Shown here: positions 13,359-25,300 of the stretch, in pieces
Position numbering within the stretch: position 1 is the stretch's first letter
Layout of the letters: the number at the start of each line of letters is the position of its first letter
Translations under genes and position numbers: made by a program
Source of the DNA: Flaccisagitta enflata
Taxonomy: Eukaryota; Chaetognatha; Sagittoidea; Aphragmophora
Reading direction: 5' to 3'
Assembly: GCA_965153355.1 (NCBI GenBank)
Contig: OZ231128.1
Coordinates: forward strand, 7,440,001-7,504,000
DNA: 64,000 bases
The notes under the pieces: generated by a model
The model's input: the letters and a program-made list of their open reading frames with translations, nothing else
Database searches by the model: none
Told to the model about the DNA's origin: nothing

Positions 13359-13710
13359 AACAGGTCGCCCAAGGGCAATATGTTTTATGTGGTCAGTGAT
13401 ACCCGTTGCCCTGCTTTGCATCATTGTGAATTAAAGTGAGAGAAAGCAGGGCAGCGGTCCTAGAAGGGACAAAGTCCTGTAGAACACAGGGTGACTTTTG
13501 TTCATCCGTCCGTCCATCCATCCATCCATCCATCCGTACATCCATCCGTCCGTCCATCCGTCCGTCTGTCAGATTTCAGGCCTGAGCGGGCAGATTCCAA
13601 GCCTGAGAAGGCCAGGGTGATGAATGGACAGATAGACAAATTAACGGATGAATGAAAGTCCCCCTTTGTTCTACAGGACTTCGTCCCCTTTGGGGCCGCT
13701 GCCCAAAAAA
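13359..13710 (+). mobile_element. Second hairpin-ended family, copy D
   Basis: Left end CAGGTCGCCCAAGGGCAATA, then AGCAGGGCAGCGG and CCTGTAGAACACAGG. An ATCC/GTCC tetranucleotide run (13505-13568) and only about two 21-nt units make up the core. The right end reads TTCTACAGGACTTCGTCCCC and GGGGCCGCTGCCC. The left 25 nt match copy F at 52481. Confidence 0.75.
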
Positions 13711-14105
13711 GAAACGGATAAAACAAAATGGCGAGCCAAGTCAAATAAGCTGGGTGATACATTCAGTCTGACGTTTGGGAGAGTTTGCTTTTATGACTCA
13801 CAATTTACAGCTTGTTATGATTTGATGATTTGTTATACTTTATCCAGTGTGCTTACCTATACCCGTTACTAAACAAACTAACACCGTAGATGGAAAAGTT
13901 TGTAGGTTCGTCGGTTTGTAGTTTTGTTTGTAAATGGTAAGATTGGCCGTGACGTTGATTTGGGCAGTGTCCCAAGACCACAAGCTTTCAATCAAATTGA
14001 TCATGTGTATTTCCGTGTTTCAGTGGCTGAGGTCCACGACATCCTAACTGTCAATCGATTGCAAATGTTTACTCAAGTCGTCACTTTCACTCTCCATGGC
14101 CTTTG
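13711..14105. other. Unassigned sequence
   Basis: Mixed-composition sequence with short open frames of up to about 60 codons. I recognise no gene or repeat. Confidence 0.5.
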
Positions 14106-14632
14106 ATTGCTATTTGTCTCCTGTCTCCTGTCCCCTGTCCCCTACCCTATGTCCCCTGCTCTCTGTCCCCTGTCTTCTGTCCCCTGTCCCCTGTCACCGA
14201 TCTTCTGTCCCCTGTCCCCTCTCCTGTTCCCTGTCCCCGGTCTCCAGTCCCCTGTCCCTTTTTCCTTTTCACCAGTCCCTTGTCCCCTCTCCCCGGTCTC
14301 CAGTCCCCTGTCCCTTTTTCCCTGTCCCCCACCCCTGTCCCCTGCTCTCTGTCCCCTGTCTCCTGTCCTCTGTCCCCTGTCCCCTCTCCTGTCCCCTGTC
14401 CCCTCTCCTGTTCCCTGTCCCCGGTCTCCAGTCCCCTGTCCCCTTTTCTTTTTCACCGGTCCCTTGTCCCCTCTCCCCGGTCTCCGGTCCCCTGTCCCCT
14501 TTTCCTTGTCCCCTGTCTCTGGTCCCCTGTCCCCTGTCCCTTGTCCCCCGTCTCCTGTCCCTTGTCCCCGGTCTCCAATCCCCTGCGCCCTGCCCCCTAT
14601 TCCGTGTCTCCTATCCCCTGCGCCCTTTGTGC
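14106..14632. repeat. CCCCTGT heptamer-based minisatellite
   Basis: About 520 nt of CCCCTGT and CTCCTGT units, organised into higher-order blocks containing GGTCTCCAGTCCCCTGTCCC. The strong C/T strand bias and 7-nt period give Ser/Pro/Cys-rich open frames in all three forward frames, so these are not genes. Confidence 0.93.
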
Positions 14633-14896
14633 CCAAAATTTCTCAGGTAGACATTTTTAACAAAGAACTCTTTTAATGATCTTTCTCAACGGTTATTGAC
14701 TGTTCTTTCATTTTAAACTCATTTCAAACACTGCCGTCTTTCTCTTTTTTTTTAACTGGCAAAAAATTCGACAATTCTCATGCCATGGTTTCAAGTCGTA
14801 AACATAGAAGAACAATAATCCGCGCTAAAAAAGAGCAGACAAGGAATTGGAAAGAGCCGAGCTAAAGAGGATTACGGAAACGAGAAAGAGGAGGAG

Positions 14897-15240
14897 GGGC
14901 GTGTTCATAGTGACAAGTATCGCAATCAGTCCCGTTGATACCGTTTGCAGTGTGAGCAAATGTTGGGCGTGTTCATAGTGACGATAAGTATCGCAATCAG
15001 TCCTGTTAATAGTGTTTGCAGTGTGAACTTATGTTGGGCGTGTTCATAGTGACAATGATTATTGCGATCAATCCCGTTAATACTGTTGGCAGTGCGAATA
15101 CATGTTGGGTGTGTTCATAGTGACAACGAGTAATGCGATCAGTCCCGTTAATACCGTTTGCAGTGTGAACACATGTTGGGTGTGTTCATTGTGACGACAA
15201 GAATCACGATAATTCTTGTTCATTGTGCTTACAATATGAG
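14897..15240 (-). repeat. Tandem multiplication of a MITE terminus (about 71-nt unit, 5 copies)
   Basis: GGGCGTGTTCATAGTGAC recurs at 14897, 14965, 15036, 15107 and, diverged, 15178. Spacing is 68, 71, 71 and 71 nt. Each unit includes ATCGCAATCAGTCCCGTTAA and GTTTGCAGTGTGA. The unit resembles the inverted right end of the GC-rich MITE family (for example 52010-52083). A transposon end appears to have been amplified in place. Confidence 0.75.
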
Positions 15241-15469
15241 CGCATGTGATGGAATTTTAACCATCCCATGAAGAAGTGAGCGGAGTGAGTGAGCAAGCCC
15301 ATAGAGCAGGTGAGCAAGGCGAGCATAGCTTAGTGGAGCAATGCAGCGTGAGTGAGTGGAGTGAGTGGAGTGAGTGGGCAAGCTAGTGAATGGAGCGAAT
15401 GGAGCGAGCGACCGAGTGGCCCGTTAAAAATGTAGTTGTCTGCATCAAAAAACGCGCCCAAAGGGGAAC
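15241..15469 (-). mobile_element. GC-rich MITE family (GGGCGTTTCTAG ends), copy G1
   Basis: Body with CCATCCCATGAAG, GAGTGAGC-type octamers (15280-15420), CGACCGAGTGGCCCG and the terminus AAACGCGCCC. It is continuous with the amplified end at 14897-15240. No reading frame of note. Confidence 0.65.
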
Positions 15470-15668
15470 TAGAGGAAAGGAAGGCATTATCTGGAGACTT
15501 TAGAGAGTTGAGAATACAGTCTAGATACGGTAACATGACTGACTGACAGTTGCATGCTGTTGAATACATGGATGTAGATTGTAAACAAGCGATGTTTACA
15601 TATTCTAGTTCAAAAGAATCATAATTCTTGGATTCTTGTAAATGAGTTTTGTTGCTTTGAACAAACAA

Positions 15669-15905
15669 AGGGCGCCTTTCTAGTCACAGATAACCACGTT
15701 TTTGATGGGCCACTCAGTCACTCGCTACATTGTTTTGCTCATTCCCTGGCAGCGCTCTACTTCACTATGCTAGCTACGCTCACTCAAACCGTTCAAGGCC
15801 ACTATCACTCTTTTGGCTCACTCCCTCATGGGACAATTGTAATTCATGATGTAAACGCGTTTAATAGGAATGATCGCGTTTGTCTTTGTCAGTGGGAACA
15901 CTCCC
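15669..15905 (+). mobile_element. GC-rich MITE family, copy G2
   Basis: Starts GGGCGCCTTTCTAGTCAC, has GGGCCACTCAGTCACTCGCT and CTCACTCCCTCATGGGACA, and ends GTGGGAACACTCCC, the inverse of the opposite terminus. Opposite in orientation to G1, 200 nt away. Confidence 0.65.
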
Positions 15906-16215
15906 TAAAAACACCAAATTCAAACCCGGGTCTGAAATTGAACTCGCGCAAATGGGAATTGTTATGGCTGGCATGATATGAAATGATAGTCTCAAGAATA
16001 GAAATGATACATCAACCATTCAAGTGGAACGTAGATTCATTCCAGCACCCAAGCACTGTGACCACTTTTAGCGTCACTGAGTATAGTATCTATGTTGTTA
16101 AAAGGTAAAACCTGCGGTTACGTGGGCATGATGACCCATGTTCTTTCTAACTGGGAATTCCGCTCTGAAATGAACGCGGAAAGCGAAAGTCTGCGAAACT
16201 TTTGGTAATCATACC
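15906..16215. other. Unassigned sequence
   Basis: No gene, RNA or repeat recognised. Confidence 0.5.
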
Positions 16216-16225
16216 AGGCATCTGA

Positions 16226-16412
16226 GCATTGGGACCCATCTTGATACATTAAGATTGATTATTGACGTGAAGCTCACTGTGATATGTGTCATGTGACCCA
16301 TCTTGATACATTAAGATTGATAATTGACGTGTAGCTCACTGTGATCTGTGTCATGTGACCCATCTTCTTCCATCTAGATTGATCATTGTCCTGTGATCTG
16401 TGTCTTGGGTCA
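16226..16412. repeat. About 62-nt tandem repeat, 3 copies
   Basis: GACCCATCTTGATACATTAA, then AGCTCACTGTGATNTGTGTC, repeated. The third copy is diverged and slightly shortened. Confidence 0.85.
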
Positions 16413-16648
16413 CGCAAAGGGACTAATAAAATGGTAAAGAAGAAAAAATGGGATTCATTGGAAGGACGAAAAGGACGATATGGATGGTAGCACCATTCCT
16501 ACACCATCCCTACAATATACCCACACCCTAAGTTGTTTGCTGAACGTACCAAAAAAAGAAGCAGGGAAAAACTCTGTTTTGGGGCTCCAGGCGTTGAGCC
16601 CAAAAAACGACGAGAGAGGAACCACGTTAAAAGAGGGAATATGGTGTC
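16413..16648. other. Unassigned sequence
   Basis: Purine-rich spacer before the CA run. No convincing coding or RNA feature. Confidence 0.4.
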
Positions 16649-16781
<133 letters not shown>

Positions 16782-16952
16782 CACAGAAACATGACGCCCA
16801 GGAGTATAAAGGTTTGGAAGAGCATATAACGTCTTCCAGCGTTGAGAAGTTGAGAAATACCTTAGCAACAACCTTCTCCAACTTTTACTCATCTCTTTGC
16901 ATATTGCATAACAAATAGGATGAGCTTCTTTTACGAGGGGGACCGAGATCGA

Positions 16953-17451
<499 letters not shown>

Positions 17452-18185
17452 TGCACTAGTTTGCCGGATCACTGCACTGGTTTGCCTGGTCACTGCACTG
17501 GTTTGCCTGATCACTGCACTGGTTTGCCTGGTCACTGCACTGGTTTGCCTGATCACTGCACTGGTTTGCCTGGTCACTGCACTGGTTTGCCTGGTCACTG
17601 CACTGGTTTGCCTGATCACTGCACTGGTTTGCCGGATCACTGCACTGGTTTGCCTGATCACTGCACTGGTTTGCCTGATCACTGCACTGGTTTGCCTGGT
17701 CACTGCACTGGTTTGCCTGATCACTGCACTGGTTTGCCGGAACACTGCACTGGTTTGCCTGATCACTGCATTGGTTTGCCTGATCACTGCACTGGTTTGC
17801 CTGATCACTGCACTGGTTTGCCTGATCATTGCACTGGTTTGCCTGATCACTGCACTGGTTTGCCTGGTCACTGCACTGGTTTGCCTGATCACTGCACTGG
17901 TTTGCCTGATCATTGCACTGGTTTGCCTGGTCACTGCACTGGTTTGCCTGGTCACTGCACTGGTTTGCCTGATCACTGCACTGGTTTGCCGGATCACTGC
18001 ACTGGTTTGCCTGATCACTGCACTGGTTTGCCTGATCACTGCACTGGTTTGCCTGGTCACTGCACTGGTTTGCCTGATCACTGCACTGGTTTGCCTGATC
18101 ATTGCAATGGTTTGCCTGATCACTGCACTGGTTTGCCTGGTCACTGCACTGGTTTGCCTGGTCACTGCACTGGTTGGCCTGGTCA
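17452..18185. repeat. 21-nt minisatellite, about 35 units
   Basis: Unit GCACTGGTTTGCCTGATCAC plus T. The main variant changes GATCAC to GGTCAC; rarer ones are CCGGATC and CATTG. As 21 is divisible by three, two forward and two reverse frames stay open throughout (for example heptapeptide TGLPDHC). The commonest variant is amino-acid changing in every frame I checked, so there is no sign of protein-level constraint. Confidence 0.93.
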
Positions 18186-18249
18186 GTGGTCACTCTCAAC
18201 CGCAAAGCCGCTGCCACAGTACTATCACCAAACTTGCTTTTAGAAAAAG

Positions 18250-19150
18250 CTTTGCACCTTGACTATTGCACTGCTTTGCACCTTGACTATTGCACTGCTT
18301 TGCACCTTGACTATTGCACTGCTTTGCACCTTGACTATTGCACTGCTTTGCACCTTGACTATTGCACTGCTTTGCACCTTGACTATTGCACTGCTTTGCA
18401 CCTTGACTATTGCACTGCTTTGCACCTTGACTATTGCACTGCTTCGCACCTTGACTATTGCACTGCTTTGCACCTTGACTATTGCACTGCTTCGCACCTT
18501 GACTATTGCACTGCTTCGCACCTTGACTATTGCACTGCTTTGCACCTTGACTATTGCACTGCTTTGCACCTTGACTATTGCACTGCTTTGCACCTTGACT
18601 ATTGCACTGCTTTGCACCTTGACTATTGCACTGCTTCGCACCTTGACTATTGCACTGCTTTGCACCTTGACTATTGCACTGCTTTGCACTATTGCACTGC
18701 TTTGCACCTTGACTATTGCACTGCTTTGCACCTTGACTATTGCACTGCTTTGCACCTTGACTATTGCACTGCTTTGCACATTGCACTGCTTGCACTGCTT
18801 TGCACCTTGACTATTGCTGCTTTGCACCTTGACTATGGCACTGCTTCGCACCTTGACTATTGCACTGCTTCGCACCTTGACTATGGCACTGTTTTGCACC
18901 TTGACTATTGCACTGCTTTGCACCTTGACTATTGCACTGCTTTGCACCTTGACTATTGCACTGCTTTGCACCTTGACTATTGCACTGCTTTGCACCTTGA
19001 CTATTGCACTGCTTTGCACCTTGACTATTGCACTGCTTCGCACCTTGACTATTGCACTGCTTCGCGCTTTGACTATTGCACTGCTTTGCACCTTGACTAC
19101 TGCACTGTTTTGCATCTTGACCATTGCATTGCTTTGCACTCACTGCAAAT
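18250..19150. repeat. 24-nt minisatellite, about 37 units
   Basis: Unit GCACCTTGACTATTGCACTG plus CTTT. Variants include TTCGCACC, short units near 18685 and 18775-18815, and diverged units at the right edge. Several frames stay open because the period is 24. It shares GCACTG and TTTGC with the adjoining 21-nt array, suggesting a common seed. Confidence 0.93.
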
Positions 19151-19548
19151 ACCCTCTGCTATTGCCACTGCCCACTAAGAGGTGGGCAGGGGCGTCCAAC
19201 CCCCACAAATCCACGCCCCCCCCACAAATATACAAAGAAAGAGGACTCCCTGACTTGTTAATGTTGACTGGGCACTTTGCACTCTCAGACGGGAGGAACT
19301 TGGATTTATGAAGCCATTCAACCTTTTTTTTTCCACGAGCGTTCGAGTGATTGAACGGAAGAGAGAAACATTAAGTTTGAAGCATTGCAAGTAGATGGTC
19401 ACTGACTTTGTGGAAAGAGAAGCATTAAGTGTGAAGCATTGCAAGTAGATGGTCACTGACATAGAGGAAAAGATGAATATTAGCTTTGGTGCCATGCAGA
19501 CAAGGATATGTTGATAAGTTTGAAGCTATTTATGAATAATAGAGTGAG
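19151..19548. repeat. Unassigned sequence with a 55-nt duplication
   Basis: AGCATTGCAAGTAGATGGTC occurs at 19381 and 19435, about 54-55 nt apart, with similar flanks. The rest is unassigned. Confidence 0.6.
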
Positions 19549-19815
19549 GGGGCGTTTCTAGTCAAAGACGATCGCGTTTTAAAAAGACCACTCGGTTGCT
19601 CGTTACGTTTGTTCGCTCACACCGCTCACTCCGCTCACTCGCTCTGCAGCGCTCCGCTTCGCTACGCTCGTTTCGCTCCCTCGCTCCATTCACGGGCTCA
19701 CTCACTCACTTCGCTCGCTCCCACGTGGGACAGTTGAAATTCTTCAATATGTGTTGACGCCGTTATCGCGTTTCACGGGAACAAACACGTTTTTGGCGCT
19801 CACTAGAAACACGCC
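19549..19815 (+). mobile_element. GC-rich MITE family, copy G3 (near full length)
   Basis: Starts GGGCGTTTCTAGTCAAAGAC and ends CTCACTAGAAACACGCCC, an imperfect terminal inverted repeat (TIR). The interior holds CGCTCACTCCGCTCACTCGC-type octamers and TTCACGGGCTCACTCACTCA. About 267 nt. I could not see a clear target duplication, so the superfamily is left open. Closest copy: 51828-52083. Confidence 0.78.
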
Positions 19816-20560
<745 letters not shown>

Positions 20561-21094
20561 CAGTAGATCTCGTCTAGACTTGAGCTAACGGGGGCAAGCA
20601 TTGTAGATTAACAAATGAAGCCAAAGGATTGATAATTGGAACATAGACTAATGAAATGATGTTTTATTGTCTATGATAGTTGGTTGCCATGGAAACGCAT
20701 TTCCATGTATTTACGCTAAAGTATCAATATTTTGAGAAATTTTTTGAGGGAACATTGCTTAAAATCAAATTTGCTACAACTTTCCCACAGTATGTTCTGT
20801 AAGAATGTCGCTCGTTTAGCGGTTGCTAGGGGTTGTCACACATGGATACGCTCCCTAGCAACGGCCAAACAAGCGATATTCTTATAGAACATACTGTGGG
20901 AAAGTTGTAGCAAATTTAATTTTAAGCAATGTTCCCTCAAAAAAATTCTCAAAATATTGATATTTTAGCACAAATACATGGAAATGCGTTTCCATGGCAA
21001 CCAAGTATCATGGGGAATAAATCATTCCTTTATTAATTTATATTCCAAATATCAGCCCTCTAGTTTCATTTGTTTTTCCATAGTGCTTGCCCCC
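20561..21094. mobile_element. Foldback MITE with truncated right end
   Basis: The left terminus CAGTAGATCTCGTCTAGACT follows TA and matches the terminus at 1912/3540. Both arms pair nearly end to end: GGGGGCAAGCA, then GGTTGCCATGG, AATATTTTGAGAA and CAACTTTCCCACAGTATGTT, with the centre near 20840. The outer roughly 30 nt of the right terminus is absent; the arm stops at GCTTGCCCCC and a copy of the left flank follows. The core is shared with 33229-33830. Confidence 0.8.
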
Positions 21095-21133
21095 TCTTCA
21101 CGCATCATCTTCACACACACTCCATCTATGGTA
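21095..21133 (+). repeat. 39-nt direct repeat, right copy
   Basis: Second copy of 20522-20560, placed exactly where the right terminus of the foldback should be. Confidence 0.9.
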
Positions 21134-21194
21134 TATCCATTCCCAGGCCCAGCATAATAAAGGGGCGTTTGCACGCGCATATTTCCATATTTTT

Positions 21195-21345
21195 GCGCTC
21201 TTTTTTTTTAGTTTCGTGCATGTGACATAAAATTTCATTTTATCCGTTGGTTGCTTGTCTGTCTGTCTATTCGAGCAGCTAGCAGTTTATCTATCAATAA
21301 CCCGTAGGCGATTATTTATTGTATGTATCCAGCCTTGTTGGTTTG
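21195..21345 (-). mobile_element. Degenerate HINE-like element
   Basis: T run, degraded hairpin AGTTTCGTGCATGTGACAT, a short GTCT tract and the end module GTATCCAGCCTTGTTGG. Weak but in the right order. Confidence 0.45.
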
Positions 21346-21547
21346 CATTGAATAACCCTACACCCAAATTCACAAGCGCCCTTATAGCTTTCGCATCGCC
21401 GTCCGCTCAACTCTGTTACCCTTTTTCTGACTTTTTCTTTCGACTTTCTGCCTGTCCAAGCAAATTCTAAGCCATGTATCATGACTCATTAGATTTGCAA
21501 TACCGTGGCTCAGTCATTTGTTTTATACCTCATTCTCAAGTGATTGT

Positions 21548-21712
21548 GGCGCACTGTGCCAAATTCTTACACATACATTGTATCATTGCTACAGCGGCGC
21601 ACTGTGCCAAATTCTTACATGTTTCATTGCTACAGCGGCGCACTGTGCCAAATTCTTACATGTTTCATTGCTACAGCGGCGTACTGTGCCAAATCTTGAA
21701 TATTCATTGAAA
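21548..21712. repeat. 41-nt tandem repeat, 4 units
   Basis: GGCGCACTGTGCCAAATTCT starts at 21548, 21596, 21637 and 21678 (last unit variant). The first interval is 48 nt, the others 41. Each unit contains TTCATTGCTACAGC. Confidence 0.9.
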
Positions 21713-21793
21713 AAAGATCCCCATTTTCTATCCCTTTCCAATTCTTTTTCCTCGTCGTTCTGGGATTTGGATCTGTCCTTCTGTTCCTTTTTT

Positions 21794-22029
21794 GGGTGTA
21801 CTTCTACTGACGTCGACGATCGCGATTGTTCTCATTAATCGAGTTTTCAATGTGAACAGCTATTCACAAATATTCTAATGTTCCATGAGGGAGTGAGTGA
21901 AGTGAGTGAGGGAGTGAAGCAAAAAGCAAGTAGAGCAAATGAGGGGAGTGAGCGGTGCGAGCGAACAAACATAGTGACTGACCGAGTGGTCTGATAAAAA
22001 CGCGATTATCTGTGACTAAAAACAGGCCC
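21794..22029 (-). mobile_element. GC-rich MITE family, copy G4
   Basis: Starts GGGTGTACTTCTACTGACGT and ends AACGCGATTATCTGTGACTA, then AAAACAGGCCC. The interior holds CCATGAGGGAGTGAGTGAAG and CGACCGAGTGGTCTG. Same modules, reversed, as G3 and G5. Confidence 0.68.
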
Positions 22030-22090
22030 TCTTTTAAGGCCTTTCGTTCTTTTCCCTTTGTCCTGACATATTTCATTTCGAGAGAAGAAA

Positions 22091-22291
22091 AAAAAAGGCC
22101 GGATACACGGCTACCGAAGTCGCGTGCGGGTGGTCAGGCGCCATATTTGAGGTCACCAGGTCATTTGGGCAGGAGCAGTGAGGTCAAAGAAATATAATCA
22201 TAAAAAAAAGTAAAGTGTGACTGACTGACCAACCGACCAAACCGACCGACGGACAAAGCGGGTTGTAGAGACGCGTGCACGCGACTAAAAA
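22091..22291 (+). mobile_element. HINE/pearl-like element, compact copy
   Basis: AGGCCGGATACACGGCTACC, GTCGCGTGCGGGTGGTCAGG, CATTTGGGCAGGAGCAGTGA, AAAGTAAAGTGTGACTGACT, GACC/GACG core, CAAAGCGGGTTGTAGAG, then the hairpin AGACGCGTGCACGCGACT (22269-22286) and AAAAA. One of the best reference copies; closest match is 38381-38597. Confidence 0.85.
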
Positions 22292-22371
22292 GAAGATGAA
22301 ATTCATTTCACAGTTTCAGACACTTTTTTTCTTCTTTGTGCTTCATATTTTTGGCTGTCATCACTTTTAAA

Positions 22372-25300
22372 TAGTCGGGGATGTTAAGGAATTGCTGTGC
22401 AAAAATTGTGACCAAAGGCTGGAAATTTGCATATAGGCCTAATTTTTCGTGCTGAATTCAAATATGGAATCCGTTTTTTAATTTTTTTTGAGCACCCCTT
22501 TCAAAAATCCATTTTTTGGGTGAAAAATGCCCTCAAGTGTAGATTGAGGCTAAACTATAAACGTGAGCGCCACCAAATTTCATGTGAGCAATATTGGGGG
22601 TTTGCCCGACCTCCACACCAAATTTTAGCTCAATCCGTCAACATTGAGCAGAGCTATGGGCTTTCAAAGTCTAGGTATACCCCAAAAAATGAAAAAAATG
22701 ACCTCTTTTTTTTTCATAAAATGAAAACAGGGGGGAAATAAGGTGCCAAAATTTTCTTGGGAACTCTCCTTGATGTTATCTACAATTGTGCAAAATTTCA
22801 AGAAATTTGGCCGACAGGTTTTCCCAAAAAATTTGTTCAAATTTAAAAAAAAATCAAAATTTTACTGACAAATTTTTTTTGAATACTATCCCTAGGCCAA
22901 AATTTGTAACCAATGACAATAATTTTTTACTTGACAATAAATATGGGTGCAACTGGTGCCCACATCAAATTTTAGCCAAATTGGTCAGCATTTGGCCAAA
23001 TTATGAGTATCCAAAGTCCAGGAAACCTTCAAAAAAAAAAAAAAAATCCACAAAAGTATAAATTGTTGCTAAACTACTTGACCAGCGCCACCAAATTTTA
23101 TGTGAACACTATTGGGGGTTTGCCTGACCTCCACACCAAATTTTAGCTCAATCCATCCACATTAAGCAGAGCTATGGGCTTTCAAAGTCTAGGTATACCC
23201 CAAAAAATAAAAAAAATGAGCATTTTTTTTTATAAAATGAAAACAGGGGGGAAATAAGGTGCCAAAATTTTCTCGGGAACTCTCCTTGATGTTATCTACA
23301 ATTGTGCAAAATTTCAAGAAATTTCGCTTACAGGTTTTCCCAAAAAATACGTTCAAATTTCAAAAAAATCAAAATTTTACTGATAAATTTTTTCTGAATA
23401 CTATCCCTAGGCCAAAATTTGTAACCAATGACAATAATATTTTACTTGACAATAGATACGGGTGCAACTCTTGCCCACACAAAATCTTAGCCAAATTGGT
23501 CTACATTTGGCTAAATTATAAGTATCCAAAATCCAGAAAACATTTGAAAAAAAAAAAATCCATAAAAGTATAAATTGTTGCTAAACTACCTAACTGAGCG
23601 CCACCAAAATTTTATTTGAACAATATTGGGGGTTTGCCTGACCTCCACACCAAATGAAAACAGGGGGGGAATAAGGTGCCAAAATTTTCTTGGAAACTCT
23701 CCTTGATGTTATCTACAATTGTGCAAAATTTCAAGAAGTTTGGCCGACAGGTTTTCCCAAAAAATTTGTTCAAATTTCAAAAAAATCAAAATTTTACCGA
23801 CAATTTTTTTCTGAATACCCTCCCTAGTCTATAATTTGTAACCAATGACGATAATTTTTTACTTGACAATAAATATAGGTGCAACTGGTGCCCACACCAA
23901 ATTTTAGCCAAATTGGTCTACATTTGGCCAAATTATGAGTATCCAAAGTCCAGGAAACCCTCTTAAAAAAAAAAGAAAAAATTCACAAAAGTATAAATTG
24001 TTGCTAAACTACCTAACTGAGCGCCACTAAATCTAATGAGCATTTCTTTTTTATAAAATGAAATCAGGTGGGAACTAAGGTGCCAAAGTTTTTATTGAAC
24101 TCTCCTTGATGTTTTCTACAATTGTGCAAAATTTCAAGAAGTTTGGCACACAGGTTTTCCCAAAAAATGTCAAAAAATCAAAATTTTACTGATAAATTTT
24201 TCGGAATACTATCCCAAGGCCAAAATTTGTACCCAATGGCGGTATTCTTTTACTTCAAAATTAATATGGGTAAAATTGGTGACCACACCAAATTTTAGCC
24301 AAATTGGTCAACATTAAACCAGATCATGAGTATCTAAAATCCAAGAAAGTTTCAAGAAAAAATCCCTAAAATTATGAATCATTACTAGACTATCTAGCTG
24401 AGCGCCACCAAATTTTACTAAAGGAATGTTGGGGGTTTGCCAAACCTACATACCAAATTTTGGCTTAAACCATCAACATTGAGCCGAGTTATGGACTTCC
24501 AATGTCTAGGTTTACCTCAAAAAATGGAAAAAATGGCCAATTTTTAAAATGCAATGAAGACTAAGTGCAAATTTTAAAGAATTTTGATCCACTGGGGCCG
24601 TGAAGCCAAAGAAAGAAAGAATATAAAAGAAGTTTCTCGATTAGGCTGACAAACAAGAGATCTCTGAGTGAAAAATCAGCAGGTTTCTCCGCATTGTTGT
24701 GTTGGGGTGTAATAACATGTAACAAGCCAAAAGTAATCTTTAAAATGGTAAAAAATTAGACCCATTTTCAATGAAGATTCTACTGAGTTGTATTGACCTA
24801 TTTTTTGACTTTATATTGTTAATCTATGCAAAATTCCCTTTCATTTGATAGGTCACACTATATGGTTTGATTTCAAAATAAAGTTTTTATTTTTTGAGCC
24901 ACGGTTACTTTTTTGTAACGGTGACTCAAAAAATGAAAATTGTAATTCTATGCAAGAGTATAGAGTGCGACCTATCAAATGAAAGGGAATTTGCATAGAG
25001 TCAAAAACTAGGTCAATACAACTCAATAGAATCTTAATTGAAAACGGGTCTAAATTTTTTCCATTTTGAAGATCACTCAAAAAGCGCCTGGTGAATGATT
25101 TTGTTTAGGCTAGTTACATGTTATCACACCCCAACACTACACAAAAATGCGGAGAAACCCACTGTTATATGATTCTTCACTCAGATTTTGATGGAAAGCA
25201 CAGTGCCCTGTTTCCATTTTTTAAAAAAAAATGCTCATTTTTTTCATTTTTTGGGGTATACCTAGACTTTGAAAGCCCATAGCTCTGCTCAATGTTGATG

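Noticed and set aside
14106-14632. Interstitial telomeric repeat
   Set aside because: CCCCTGT is not a telomere motif known to me and the array has a complex higher-order structure.
17452-18185. CRISPR-like array
   Set aside because: Units are contiguous with no unique spacers, and the DNA is plainly eukaryotic.
18174-19178. A 334-codon open frame over the 24-nt array
   Set aside because: Same artefact with a 24-nt period; the reverse strand is equally open.
22091-22291. HINE-like unit as a tRNA-derived SINE with A tail
   Set aside because: No A or B box found. The terminal hairpin plus far-end complementarity fits better with a Helentron-type non-autonomous element, although that is also unproven.
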